From: JACKBJ01 sp964549495
GTDB taxonomy: Bacteria; Chloroflexota; Anaerolineae; Epilineales; Epilineaceae
NCBI GenBank assembly: GCA_964549495.1
Contig: CAZJWJ010000117.1
Location: 1-14,234, forward strand
Direction: 5' to 3'
DNA length: 14,234 bases
Shown: one piece after another, positions 1-11,300 of the stretch
Numbering within the stretch: the first letter of the stretch is position 1
Layout: each line of letters starts with the position of its first letter
The notes under the pieces: model-generated
Databases searched by the model: none
Seen by the model: the letters and a program-made list of their open reading frames with translations, nothing else
Told to the model about the DNA's origin: nothing
Translations under genes and position numbers: made by a program

Positions 1-376
1 CAGAAATCAGGAGGCGGCTTGATGCAGCGGGTGGCCGATCTTATGACTATGCCCCGACGCTGAACTTGACGATACGTCGAAGTGTCAGCATCGTGAAGGC
101 CGGCTCGAGTCGGCTGATCACGCCAGCTGGGAGAACGGCGACTTGCCACTATGGTAATGCGCGTGCAATGTATGCCACGGCGGCGACTCGCAGAGTAGCT
201 TGCCGCACTCAGCAGATCGCTTCGGTAGGCTATTCTCACGCTTATGTGGCTGAACCCGGCAGAGGCAGTCGACCTGGTTCCCAATGCGCTCCAGACGGAG
301 CACGAACGCAGCAATCAAAGAACGCCAATCTTGTGTCTCCACCGGTCACGATCAGGAAACATGCTAGAATCGCCCC
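1..376. other. Left flank, no supported gene
   Basis: I see no gene I can support here. A plus-strand frame is open from position 3 to 401 and a short minus-strand frame runs 342-118. Neither has the strong G/C third-position bias of the real genes in this window, neither has a convincing ribosome binding site, and I recognise no domain in either translation. The plus-strand frame could in principle be the tail of a gene entering from the left, but its composition argues against this. If cas genes serve the array they must lie left of position 1 or elsewhere in the genome. Confidence 0.5.
362..370 (+). promoter_or_regulatory. Candidate extended -10 promoter for CRISPR leader transcript
   Basis: TGCTAGAAT fits the extended -10 pattern TGnTATAAT with one mismatch in the hexamer (TAGAAT, 365-370). 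I see no good -35 at normal spacing; TTGTGT at 331 is too far away. Extended -10 promoters can work without one. The expected start near 377 coincides with the first base of a hairpin, and the first CRISPR repeat lies about 180 nt downstream. The assignment as the array promoter is inference from position and strand only. Confidence 0.3.
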
Positions 377-410
377 GAACCCGCCGAGAACCGCCATCTA
401 GCGCGGGTTC
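377..410 (+). repeat. 34-nt inverted repeat / hairpin in the array leader region
   Basis: GAACCCGC (377-384) and GCGGGTTC (403-410) are perfect 8-bp complementary arms around an 18-nt loop. There is no U-run after the second arm, so an intrinsic terminator is not well supported on the plus strand. It could be the 5' hairpin of a leader transcript, a terminator for an unseen gene to the left, or a protein binding site. The length equals that of group II intron domain V, but the GNRA loop and AGC triad of that domain are absent. Confidence 0.45.
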
Positions 411-556
411 TGGTGTCTAGAACGGTGAAGAGCCCGATCCTGGGCGCCACAGGGTGTAGTTGCACGAGCCGAGAGACTCGTCAGGCTTAGGCGGTGAAAT
501 CGCAGAGTCCGGAAGGAAATGGAGTCAACTAAGTCAGAGCAGTAGACATGTAGCTG
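411..556 (+). promoter_or_regulatory. Presumed CRISPR leader
   Basis: This is the non-coding stretch directly before the first intact repeat. It is placed as leader because the opposite end of the array carries the degenerate repeat, which in most arrays is the oldest, leader-distal end. It is not strikingly AT-rich. Short complementary segments are present (ACGAG/CTCGT around 467-482). The last bases before the first repeat, where integration signals would sit, show no motif I recognise. Confidence 0.5.
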
Positions 557-846
557 GTCCCAAGATCACCGACGCCCCAAGTGGGATGGAAACTTGATGT
601 CCGCCATGGTGGCAGGCACCTGCTCAGGGGTCCCAAGATCACCGACGCCCCAAGTGGGATGGAAACCGGGGGCGGCGAACCGGACGGGACCGACCAACCC
701 GTCCCAAGATCACCGACGCCCCAAGTGGGATGGAAACGTTGCCGATGCCGAGCAGGTTCTTCAGGAACGCCCCGGTCCCAAGATCACCGACGCCCCAAGT
801 GGGATGGAAACGACTCACTCTCTGTTCTTCTCCCGCGCGACAGCGA

Positions 847-868
847 GTCCCAAGATCACCGACGCCCC
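847..868 (+). repeat. Truncated internal CRISPR repeat (22 of 37 nt)
   Basis: The copy keeps the first 22 nt of the repeat, up to GACGCCCC, then runs into TTGCTTTGGG without the last 15 nt that include the GAAAC handle. The next repeat begins at 895, so repeat plus spacer measure 48 bp instead of about 72. A deletion of about 24 bp removing the 3' part of the repeat and 8-10 nt of the spacer explains this. The first 22 nt have no substitutions. Confidence 0.95.
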
Positions 869-1481
869 TTGCTTTGGGTACTCTCCGTGTAGCCGTCCCA
901 AGATCACCGACGCCCCAAGTGGGATGGAAACGACTGGTCGGCGGAGAGGTAGTTGACCTTGCCGCAAGGTCCCAAGATCACCGACGCCCCAAGTGGGATG
1001 GAAACTCGATCCCCGGATTCAGCTCATGCAGGATCGGCCAGGTCCCAAGATCACCGACGCCCCAAGTGGGATGGAAACCAGTGGGTGAATGGCCGTGCGA
1101 GAAGCACGACCCCGTCCCAAGATCACCGACGCCCCAAGTGGGATGGAAACGATGTCGTTGATGATCTCGACGATCTGACTCTGGTCGTGTCCCAAGATCA
1201 CCGACGCCCCAAGTGGGATGGAAACTCTCGCGGGTTGGGCGGGGCGGGTAGGGGTTGCCAGTCCCAAGATCACCGACGCCCCAAGTGGGATGGAAACCTT
1301 TCCTCGAACACCCACAAATCGAACCAATAGTCGTCCCAAGATCACCGACGCCCCAAGTGGGATGGAAACGCCGCATTCCTGTACGTAAACATCGGTGTTC
1401 CCTCCTGTCCCAAGATCACCGACGCCCCAAGTGGGATGGAAACGATTCCTTCACCCTTCTATCAATGAGCGAAGGGTCTAC

Positions 1482-1518
1482 GTCCCAAGATCACCGACGC
1501 CCCAAGTGGGGTCGAAAC
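1482..1518 (+). repeat. Degenerate terminal CRISPR repeat
   Basis: This copy is full length but carries two substitutions near its 3' end, GTGGGGTCGAAAC in place of GTGGGATGGAAAC (1511 A to G and 1513 G to C). All other intact copies are identical. Degeneration at one end is typical of the leader-distal end, so this sets the array orientation. Confidence 0.95.
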
Positions 1519-1661
1519 GAACTCCCCGCCATCGCGGCTTCGAGAACGTTGGGCGTCTTAAAGTCAAGTTGACTGTGTGTCAGTAGTAGGCGTTCATCGC
1601 GGGAAAGCTGGAGTCATACTGAATAGGCGCGTCTTGAGACGCATTCGGTGATCGCTTTGGA
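1519..1661. other. Convergent gap between CRISPR array and operon end
   Basis: This gap has no gene. Two short palindromes are present. AGTCAA-G-TTGACT (1562-1574) is an imperfect dyad. GCGTCTTGAGACGC (1629-1642) can form a 5-bp stem with a TTGA loop, 20 bp beyond the methyltransferase stop. Neither is followed by a T-run on either strand, so I cannot call a strong intrinsic terminator for the array or the operon. Read-through from the operon would give RNA antisense to the array. Confidence 0.5.
1629..1642 (-). terminator. Weak candidate transcription end hairpin after the methyltransferase
   Basis: GCGTC-TTGA-GACGC lies just past the methyltransferase stop codon on the minus strand. Only 5 bp of stem and no U-tract follow. 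It is the only hairpin candidate between the operon and the array and is listed for position rather than strength. Confidence 0.2.
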
Positions 1662-4600
1662 CTATATTCGATCAAAGGTTTCGATAATCAAACGCTCGGA
1701 GAGATATTCACCATAAGCATCGATCTGTCGGCGGCGAACGATCGGGAAGGTCGAGAGCACATGCTCGATCTCTCGGCGGCTAAGGCCATAGATGTCCCTA
1801 GCTACGATACCGTCGATCTTCGCCATGATCTCGATGCGCGATCGCGCGACCGTGACATGCTGCCTTTCTTTCTCAGGCTTCTCGCTATCGGCCGCGGTGA
1901 TACGCTCACAGAAGGAAGTCAGGTCGGGGCTTGAGTGAAGTAGCCGCGCGACAAGTTCGGACAATGTTTTGCCAAGTGCGTCATCCTTGTCGAGGCGTGG
2001 GAATGGGAGGCTGTCCAGCACGGTGTACGACATCTTTAGGCTGATTTTCTTGCGCACCAGAAAGTCCATAGCGAACGAATTCGCTACCGCAAGCCATGTC
2101 GTTAGGTGCTGAGAGTGGGGTTCTGAGAAGGTGATGGTTGGCACTTTGTCACCGGAAATGCAATTCCGAGGTAGTATGGTGGCGACCAGACTCCGTTCGT
2201 TGGTTGGCGATGCGACGTCGCAGAATCCGATGCGAAACTGCGCGACCCGGTCACGAGCCTTCTCCGGAATGTCTTCTGGCAGAATCCGCCACTGCGGCTG
2301 GATCGACTTATCGGGATCGCCGAAAGGCAGCTCTTCCCAGACGGCGGACCGTCCTCGGCCGGATCGATACCCCTTGGCGCAATGGTCGTATTGGCCGACC
2401 ATCCGCCCTTCGTAGACCGGCAGGCCTCGCGGATCTTCGGTGAAGAGCTCGCGGTCGTTACCCATATGGACCTCGGCCATGTAGTGTCGGTATGGCGGGC
2501 CGGCATCGGAGTCGCCGAACTTCGGCCAACGCTCGTACATCTTGGCGCAGATGTCGATGTCCAGTTGGCTGCCGAACTCCATCAAGGCAAGCGCGTCGGG
2601 TGAGAACTCCTTGATCAGTCCGATCGGTAGCCGGAGCGTGTCACCCTGGGCGACACGAGCCAGCATCTGCCGATCTCGGATGTTGAAGGCGGTTTGGATG
2701 GACTCGGTCCTGCCCGATCGATGGGCCGCATAGAGCGTGAACTTCGTGCGGCTGTCGATGCCCGGGAACCAGGTCTCCCGTGCATTTTCGAACCCGAACA
2801 GACAACGCAGTTCGAAGCGTTCGAAGAGCGCTTGGCGGATCGCCATCGCATTGGCCCCGTTGTAGAGGTTCTCGGGCACGATTTGCGAGGCATAGCCGCC
2901 CGGGGCCACCGTCTCGAGCGCCAGCTCCACGAAGAAGCGATAGGTGTTGAAGTCGCCCTTGCCCAGGTTGCCCGGTGCGAAGAGGCGATAGGCTCCGCTG
3001 TGCTTGATGAAGCTCACCGTGCCGTAGAGATCGCGCCGATAGCGATGCCATGCCTCGGCGATGACCGGGTCCTCGAGCAGCTCGTCCATGATCTCTCTCT
3101 GCCCATCGCGTGCGACATGCCGGATCTCCGGCTCGAACTGCGAGAAGAACTCCTTCGTGTCGGGGCTCATCGTGTCCCAAGGTGGATTGCCGAGGACGAG
3201 ATCGAAGCCGCCCTGCCAACCCATGTGTTCGTTCGTCTTGGCCCCATCCCCATTCGAAGGCTGGAATACCTGGGGAAACTCGACATGCCAGTGGAAGAAC
3301 CCGTAATGCCGGGCCAGCCGCTCCACTTCCTGCCGCTGCTCGGGGTTCAGCGTGCCCGCATCGCTGCGGAGCGCGCTGAGATCGTTGAAGGTAGGCGTAG
3401 GGATGCCCTCCTTCGTCTTCTCCCAGAAGAAGACCGCACAGTGCGCGTCGGCGAGGAGCTTGGTATGAGCGAGCGCTTCGACCTGGGTCGACTCGGAGTA
3501 GCGAGCCTCCTTGGCGCTCACGTCGGCGAGCGTGCTCTCGCGCGCGGCTTCCATCTCTCGCAGTGCCTTGCCGAGCCGCTCCAGCGCGCTGTAGTCCGGC
3601 GCGGCCTGCGTGAACAGGCCTAGCTGTCCCGAGCGCTCCTCCTTGTTGCGCCGCTTCAGCGCATGACACAGCGTGCGCAGATCGCCTTCGAGCGGGTTGA
3701 GCGCCTCGTCCGGGAGCCCCTCGGCGATCATGGCCGGGTTCGCGCCGATCAGACTGTTGCCGTGGCGCAGATTGGCGTCGATGAAACCCAGTGGAAGCCC
3801 CGGATCGAGCGTCTCCAGCCACAACGCCACCTTGCAGAGCTCGACCGCCATCTCGTTGATGTCGACGCCGTAGATGCATCGACGCACCACATCGCGCATC
3901 GCCTGTCGCTGTGCCCGTGGAGCCGGCTCCTCGTCCCCGGTTCTCACCCGGGCCACATGTCGAGCCAGATGCCGTGCCGCCGCGATCAAGAAGTGCCCTG
4001 AGCCGCAGGCCGGATCGACGATCCGGATCCGAAGCAGAGCATCCTCGCGCTCCTCCTGCGACCTACCGGCGTGGGACAACCGCTCGGCGACCAGGGGTTC
4101 CAGCGACTCCTTCAGCACGGCCTCGATCAGCGCCGTGGGCGTGTAATAGCTCCCCGTCGTCTTGCGCTCCGACCCGCCCACCGTCCGCAGCTTGAAGGCC
4201 GCCGTGCCCAAGTCGAGCTCCGGCTGGAGCTCGAGCAGCGATTCGTAGACGCTGCCCATCTCCTCGGCGCCCAGGTTGCGATAGTCGACCGGCCGGCGGA
4301 CCCGGCCCTCGATCACGAAGGCCAGGGCGCGGATGGCGTCGAGCAGGGCGGCGTTGGGCAGCTCGGCCGCGTCCAGGTCGGGTGTGCCGCGCGGGCCGAA
4401 GAGCAGGCCGCCCAGGCCGGGCAGGCCGAGGGGGGCGTAGCCCTCGCGTAGCAGGGTGAAGACCTGGCGCAGGCCCTGGTAGAGGTCGGCGTGCTTGCCG
4501 CCGCGCAGGCCGGCGGCCAGGCGGCGCAGGCGCGAGAGGGAGTAGTGCTCCTGGTAGCCGCGGCGAGCCTCGTCGGTGGCCTCCGGGTGCAAGAGCAGGT

Positions 4601-5507
4601 CGCGATCCTCGGCCACGAAGAGGAAGATCAGGCGGTAGACCAGGCGCAGAAGCTGGCGGTAGTAGTCCTGTTTGTCCAGCCTGCCGGATTCGAGGTCCTC
4701 GCGCAGCGTCGAATTGGCCGGGTGGGCCAGGAAGCCGCTGCCCAGGGTGGCGATGGCCTCCTGGACGCCGTCGCGCAGCACGTCCAAGGCGCGCACGCCC
4801 TGCTCGGCAGCCTCCTGGCTCCAGCGCTCCAGCCAGCAATCCGTCTGGGGCTCGGCCTCGATCCGGCTCTGGTGGCAGAGCAGCCACAGCAGGCTGAAGT
4901 CGCTGTAGCGTTCGCCCGTCATCATCGCCTCGAGATCCAGCTCCACGTAAGCCGAGCGGGTCAGGCTGGCGTTGTCGCGCAGGATGCGCAGCCGAAGGCC
5001 GTTGGACACGAAGCCCCATAGCGCCTGCGCATTGCGGTTGAGGTACTCCTGTACCAGGCTGTGCGGGCTGGCATGGCGGCTGCCGATCGTCTCGCCGCGA
5101 CGGTCCAGGTCCTGGCGGAAGGTCACCAGGTGGATCGGCGCGGCGCCCCAGTCGTGGCTGATCGGGTAGCCTTCGCCCGCCGCCTCCAGACTGCCCTGGA
5201 AGCGCAGCCGGCCGTAGCCCAGCTCCTGGAAGAGGATCAGCAGCCAACGCTCGCGCGTCTCGCTGGTGCCCGTCTCTTGCTCCGGCAAGGCCTCCCGCAG
5301 CTCGTCGAAGGCATGCCAGGCGCCCAGGCAGCGGTTCCAGGCGCGGTTGATCGCTTCGTTGATGCGCTCCTTGGGCGCCAAGTGATAGTCCTGTGGCCGC
5401 AGACCGTCCAGATCCTCGCCGCCGGCGATGCGCTGCAGCAGATCCGCCGGCAGGATGGCCCCCTCGGTCGTGACGGTCTCGAAATGGCTGCGCGAGGCGA
5501 TCTGCAT
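1662..5507 (-). CDS. drmMI: DrmMI-like N6-adenine DNA methyltransferase (Eco57I family)
   Basis: This 1281-aa protein probably transfers a methyl group from S-adenosylmethionine to adenine N6 in host DNA, marking self. Class I MTase motifs are clear: TGSYYTP (451-457, motif X), DPACGSGHF (498-506, SAM binding), YGVDI (546-550) and the catalytic GNPPW (773-777). The order X-I-IV with a long C-terminal target recognition part fits the Eco57I/type IIG-like gamma class and the class 1 DISARM methylase DrmMI in size and layout. The helical N-terminal 440 residues contain no PD-(D/E)xK motif I can identify, so I do not call a nuclease. The ATG at 5507 has GGAGGT 11 nt upstream. It is the last gene of the operon, 42 bp after the SNF2 gene. 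Composition changes along the gene: sampled lines are 82% GC near residue 370, 62% near 830 and 50% near 1150 and 1270, suggesting exchange of the specificity region. Family call is firm; membership in DISARM itself versus a related system is less sure. Confidence 0.93.
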   Translation of the reverse strand: MQIASRSHFETVTTEGAILPADLLQRIAGGEDLDGLRPQDYHLAPKERINEAINRAWNRCLGAWHAFDELREALPEQETGTSETRERWLLILFQELGYGRLRFQGSLEAAGEGYPISHDWGAAPIHLVTFRQDLDRRGETIGSRHASPHSLVQEYLNRNAQALWGFVSNGLRLRILRDNASLTRSAYVELDLEAMMTGERYSDFSLLWLLCHQSRIEAEPQTDCWLERWSQEAAEQGVRALDVLRDGVQEAIATLGSGFLAHPANSTLREDLESGRLDKQDYYRQLLRLVYRLIFLFVAEDRDLLLHPEATDEARRGYQEHYSLSRLRRLAAGLRGGKHADLYQGLRQVFTLLREGYAPLGLPGLGGLLFGPRGTPDLDAAELPNAALLDAIRALAFVIEGRVRRPVDYRNLGAEEMGSVYESLLELQPELDLGTAAFKLRTVGGSERKTTGSYYTPTALIEAVLKESLEPLVAERLSHAGRSQEEREDALLRIRIVDPACGSGHFLIAAARHLARHVARVRTGDEEPAPRAQRQAMRDVVRRCIYGVDINEMAVELCKVALWLETLDPGLPLGFIDANLRHGNSLIGANPAMIAEGLPDEALNPLEGDLRTLCHALKRRNKEERSGQLGLFTQAAPDYSALERLGKALREMEAARESTLADVSAKEARYSESTQVEALAHTKLLADAHCAVFFWEKTKEGIPTPTFNDLSALRSDAGTLNPEQRQEVERLARHYGFFHWHVEFPQVFQPSNGDGAKTNEHMGWQGGFDLVLGNPPWDTMSPDTKEFFSQFEPEIRHVARDGQREIMDELLEDPVIAEAWHRYRRDLYGTVSFIKHSGAYRLFAPGNLGKGDFNTYRFFVELALETVAPGGYASQIVPENLYNGANAMAIRQALFERFELRCLFGFENARETWFPGIDSRTKFTLYAAHRSGRTESIQTAFNIRDRQMLARVAQGDTLRLPIGLIKEFSPDALALMEFGSQLDIDICAKMYERWPKFGDSDAGPPYRHYMAEVHMGNDRELFTEDPRGLPVYEGRMVGQYDHCAKGYRSGRGRSAVWEELPFGDPDKSIQPQWRILPEDIPEKARDRVAQFRIGFCDVASPTNERSLVATILPRNCISGDKVPTITFSEPHSQHLTTWLAVANSFAMDFLVRKKISLKMSYTVLDSLPFPRLDKDDALGKTLSELVARLLHSSPDLTSFCERITAADSEKPEKERQHVTVARSRIEIMAKIDGIVARDIYGLSRREIEHVLSTFPIVRRRQIDAYGEYLSERLIIETFDRI

Positions 5508-5518
5508 ATCGGGATGCG

Positions 5519-5524
5519 ACCTCC
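5519..5524 (-). promoter_or_regulatory. Ribosome binding site of the methyltransferase gene
   Basis: GGAGGT on the minus strand is a near-perfect Shine-Dalgarno sequence, 11 nt before the ATG at 5507. It lies in the 42-bp gap after the SNF2 stop and supports this start and independent re-initiation on a shared transcript. Confidence 0.75.
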
Positions 5525-5549
5525 AGCTCGTTGGCTTGCGTCGGGTCGT

Positions 5550-8377
<2,828 letters not shown>

Positions 8378-8381
<4 letters not shown>

Positions 8382-11300
8382 GCCGAATCCGCTCCTCGGT
8401 CTGGTTCGGGACGGGATGGGTCGCGCGGCCGGTTGGCTCCCGCGCCGAACAACCACTCGTGGGCGGCCAGGAAGCCGGGCCAGCTGTCGGGATCCGAGCC
8501 GGCGACCAGGACCGAGTAGCCGCCGTCCTCCAAGCGCTCGCGAAGCGCCGGCGTGGGCTGCCGCCCGACGAAGACCGCTGCATGGACGGCGGGATAGTGG
8601 AAGTCCACCGGCTCGTCGATGCCCTCGGGGGCGCTTGCCACCTCCGCCGGCAGGAGCAGGCCGCGGTCCATGAGAAGCTCGAGCCAGCGTGCCGCGTCCG
8701 GGCTGGGAGCGCGCTGGATCAACTCGTCATAGGGGATCTCGACCCGCTCCACCGCCACGTGGCTCTCGGCCAGCTCGAGCAGCAGTTCCCGGATCCGCTG
8801 ACGATCGACCATGAGGTGGTCGGGCTGGTTGCCGTAGCTCAGCAGGCAATCGTAGCAGGCCGCCTCGCAATCCTCGTCGCTGCGCGGACTGCGCCGGAGA
8901 TCCTCGCCGGTCGATGGGTCGAAGTGGCAGAGGTCCAATCCGGCCCGCGCGATGGCCTGCAAAGCCTGCGGATCGTCCAGCAGTTGCCGGAGCACGCCCG
9001 CGCCGCCCTCGGCGGATTCGTAAAGCAGGATGCGATTCCGCTCCCAGGGCGAGGGCAGCGGCTCGGAGGCCAGCTCGTTGTCCTCGAGCTGGTAGACCTG
9101 CTGGATGGCCCGCTTGATCGCCGGCTCCAGGGAGGCCATGTCCTCCTTCTCGGCGCCGAAGCAGGGCTGGATGACCAGGCAGTTGCGGTGGTCTTCGACG
9201 AAGGGGATCACTCGTTCCAGCCGCTCCGACATCGGATCGTCGGGATCCGTTTCCAACTCGCGCTCGTTCTTGGCCCAGAAGCCCCGATCCATGTCGAGCA
9301 CGAATCCGGGCTGCGCGTTGCGCGCGCGGCGGCGCCATCCCAGGTTGACCCGCCAGATCGTCGCCGCGTTGCCGTACTCCAATCGGAACAGCCTCCGACC
9401 ATCCGCCGCGATCACACGGGCCTTGCGCGCGCCGCGGCGTCGACCCTGCGGATTGAAGCGCAGGCCGCTGCGCAACTCGTAGCCCATTCGCAGCCGCTCT
9501 TCCTCGTCGCTGTTGATGCGATCGCGCCGCCGGGTGGCGACGTTGCGCAGGCGCAAGAGCGGTTGCAGTGCCGACCCGAGCGGCTGGCCGCAGCTCTCGC
9601 AGACATCGGCCGCCAAGCCGCGCTCGCCGAGGGGATGCAGGTAACCGCAGTCACTGCAGAGCTTGGCCCCCGTCATGGCCAGATCCTCGCCCACAGGCAG
9701 GATGACCTTGTTGACCACGTAGCGCGAGCCCTTGTGGTAGATGATGCTGCGCGGACCGAACTCGCTGATGGCCAAGAAGCGCGGCCGCGAGATGTAGTCT
9801 TCGTGGCTCCCGCGGGCGCCCCGGCGCCCCGGAATGAAGGCCGAGAGCGGCAGGCGCGGGAAGCTGTAGCCCGGCAGGAAGCCCTCGCTGGCGAAGTAGC
9901 GGTAGCTGTAGAAGTCCGACTGGACAATGTTCGACTGCCCGGTCAACAGATCTAGCTGCGCCTCGGCCTCGGCCCGGAAGCGACGCGCGCGCTTCTTGGC
10001 CCGTTGGTCCTGCGAGGCATCCCCGATGATGCGGTTCTGGGCCGCGCGCTGGCCCATGGCCGCGCGGTAGAGGTCGCGCCAGCGATCGCAGGCCCGATCG
10101 AAGCTGTGCACCGCCTCGTCGATGACCCGGTCCAGCCAGCCCTCGTCGTACCAGTCGGTGCCCGCCAGCTCCTCCGCCACGGTGGCGATCAAGCGCGATG
10201 CCGTGGTGCGCGCCAGCCGCGTTGCCTCCCCGGCGGAGAGCTGCGCTCGCAACTCGGCGCGCAGGGCCAAGCTGGGTGCTTCGCCCGCCAGGTCCAGCAC
10301 ATCGGCCAGGCTCTGACCCAGGTCGGCGCCCGTCTCGGCCAACCACAGGGCTTGCACGTGCGAACGGATCAGGTCTTCGTTGGCCAAGTCGATCCGGGGC
10401 GGCGTCACCGCGCCGGCGACCATGCGCTCCGGCCGGCGGTAGAAGTACTGATCGTGGGGGCTGCCCGTCGTGCAGTAGGTCGTGACCATCGCGGGCTGGC
10501 CGCTCCGGCCGGCCCGACCGCTGCGCTGGGCGTAGTTGGCTGGCGTGGGTGGCACGTTGCGCATGTGCACCACGTTCAACTCGGCGATGTCCACGCCCAG
10601 CTCCATGGTCGGCGAGCAGTAGAGCAAGGGGAGCTCGGCGCTGCGGAAGCGCTGCTCGAGTACTTCGCGCTCGCCGGAAGGGATCTGGGCCGTGTGCTCC
10701 CGAGCCTCGATCAGGCCCGCTGCCTGTCGATCGCGGCGATAGAGCTCCACGAAGAAGCGGTTGGGCGGGCTTGCCGTATCGGGCGGCCTCGGGATGACAA
10801 TCGGGTCGTGCGGGATCGATCCACCATCGCCGGCCTGCCAGACCATCGCGGCGGCGAGCAGCTGATAACCGGGGACTCCGCCACTTCTGGAGCTTGCCGG
10901 TTCCACCTCGTCCACGATCCCGTTCGTGCACAAGACCCTCAGCAGGTCGCGCAGCACGGTCTCCGTAGACTCGAGGTTCAAGCTGCCATCGTAGGCCGGC
11001 AGGGTACTGGCCCGCCGGAGGTACTGGCCGAAGCCGCTCCGGCCGGAGATGAAGATGCTGTCCCGCAGGTCCGTCTTGCCCCGAGGTCGCGGGTAGGCAA
11101 CGTAGGCATGCGCCAAGGCGCTCTCGTCGTCGATGCGCCAGGGATCGATCAGGTGTTGACGGCTTTGTCGGGCCATGCGCTCCTGGAACTCCAGGTCCAG
11201 GAAGTCGGACTTGATGGCCAGCGAGCGCCGAAGGTAGTCGAGGAGCACCCGAGCGATCTCGAAGCGTTCTTCTGGTGCCGCGGTCGCGAGGGCCTCGTGG

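Larger units (their letters stand above)
557..1518 (+). CRISPR. CRISPR array, 14 repeats of 37 nt, 13 spacers
   Basis: Repeats begin GTCCCAAGATCACC and end GTGGGATGGAAAC. They start at 557, 630, 701, 775, 847 (truncated), 895, 969, 1042, 1114, 1189, 1261, 1333, 1407 and 1482. Intact spacers are 34-38 nt; the interval after the truncated copy is only 26 nt. The GAAAC end matches the usual 8-nt 5' handle of type I and III crRNAs, and the repeat can form a 5-bp stem TCCCA/TGGGA around a 19-nt loop. The final repeat differs at two positions, so the array is read left to right. No cas gene is visible, so the subtype cannot be set; a 37-nt repeat with this ending fits several type I and III systems. 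The array is convergent with the defense operon to its right. Open frames running through the array in both directions are an artefact of the 37-nt repeat. Confidence 0.98.

Noticed and set aside
118..342. 74-codon minus-strand frame in the left flank
   Set aside because: No ribosome binding site, no G/C third-position bias and no recognisable motif.
377..410. Group II intron domain V (34-nt hairpin of the right length)
   Set aside because: It lacks the GNRA tetraloop, the AGC triad and the two-nucleotide bulge, and no reverse transcriptase is nearby.
1..556. tracrRNA-type anti-repeat near the array
   Set aside because: I found no extended complement of the repeat outside the array, and the GAAAC-ended repeat points away from type II.
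581..1586. Several 100-140 aa open frames across the CRISPR array on both strands, with repeated PRSPTPQVGWK or FHPTWGVGDLG segments
   Set aside because: They are translations of the 37-nt repeat; the repetition is DNA-level and the frames shift with spacer length.
1519..1661. drmC (phospholipase D family) gene at the end of the operon
   Set aside because: Only 143 bp remain before the array and there is no HxKxxxxD motif in any open frame there.
4500..5507. N-terminal restriction nuclease domain in the methyltransferase, as in type IIG enzymes
   Set aside because: No D...ExK or HNH pattern that I can defend in residues 1-440.
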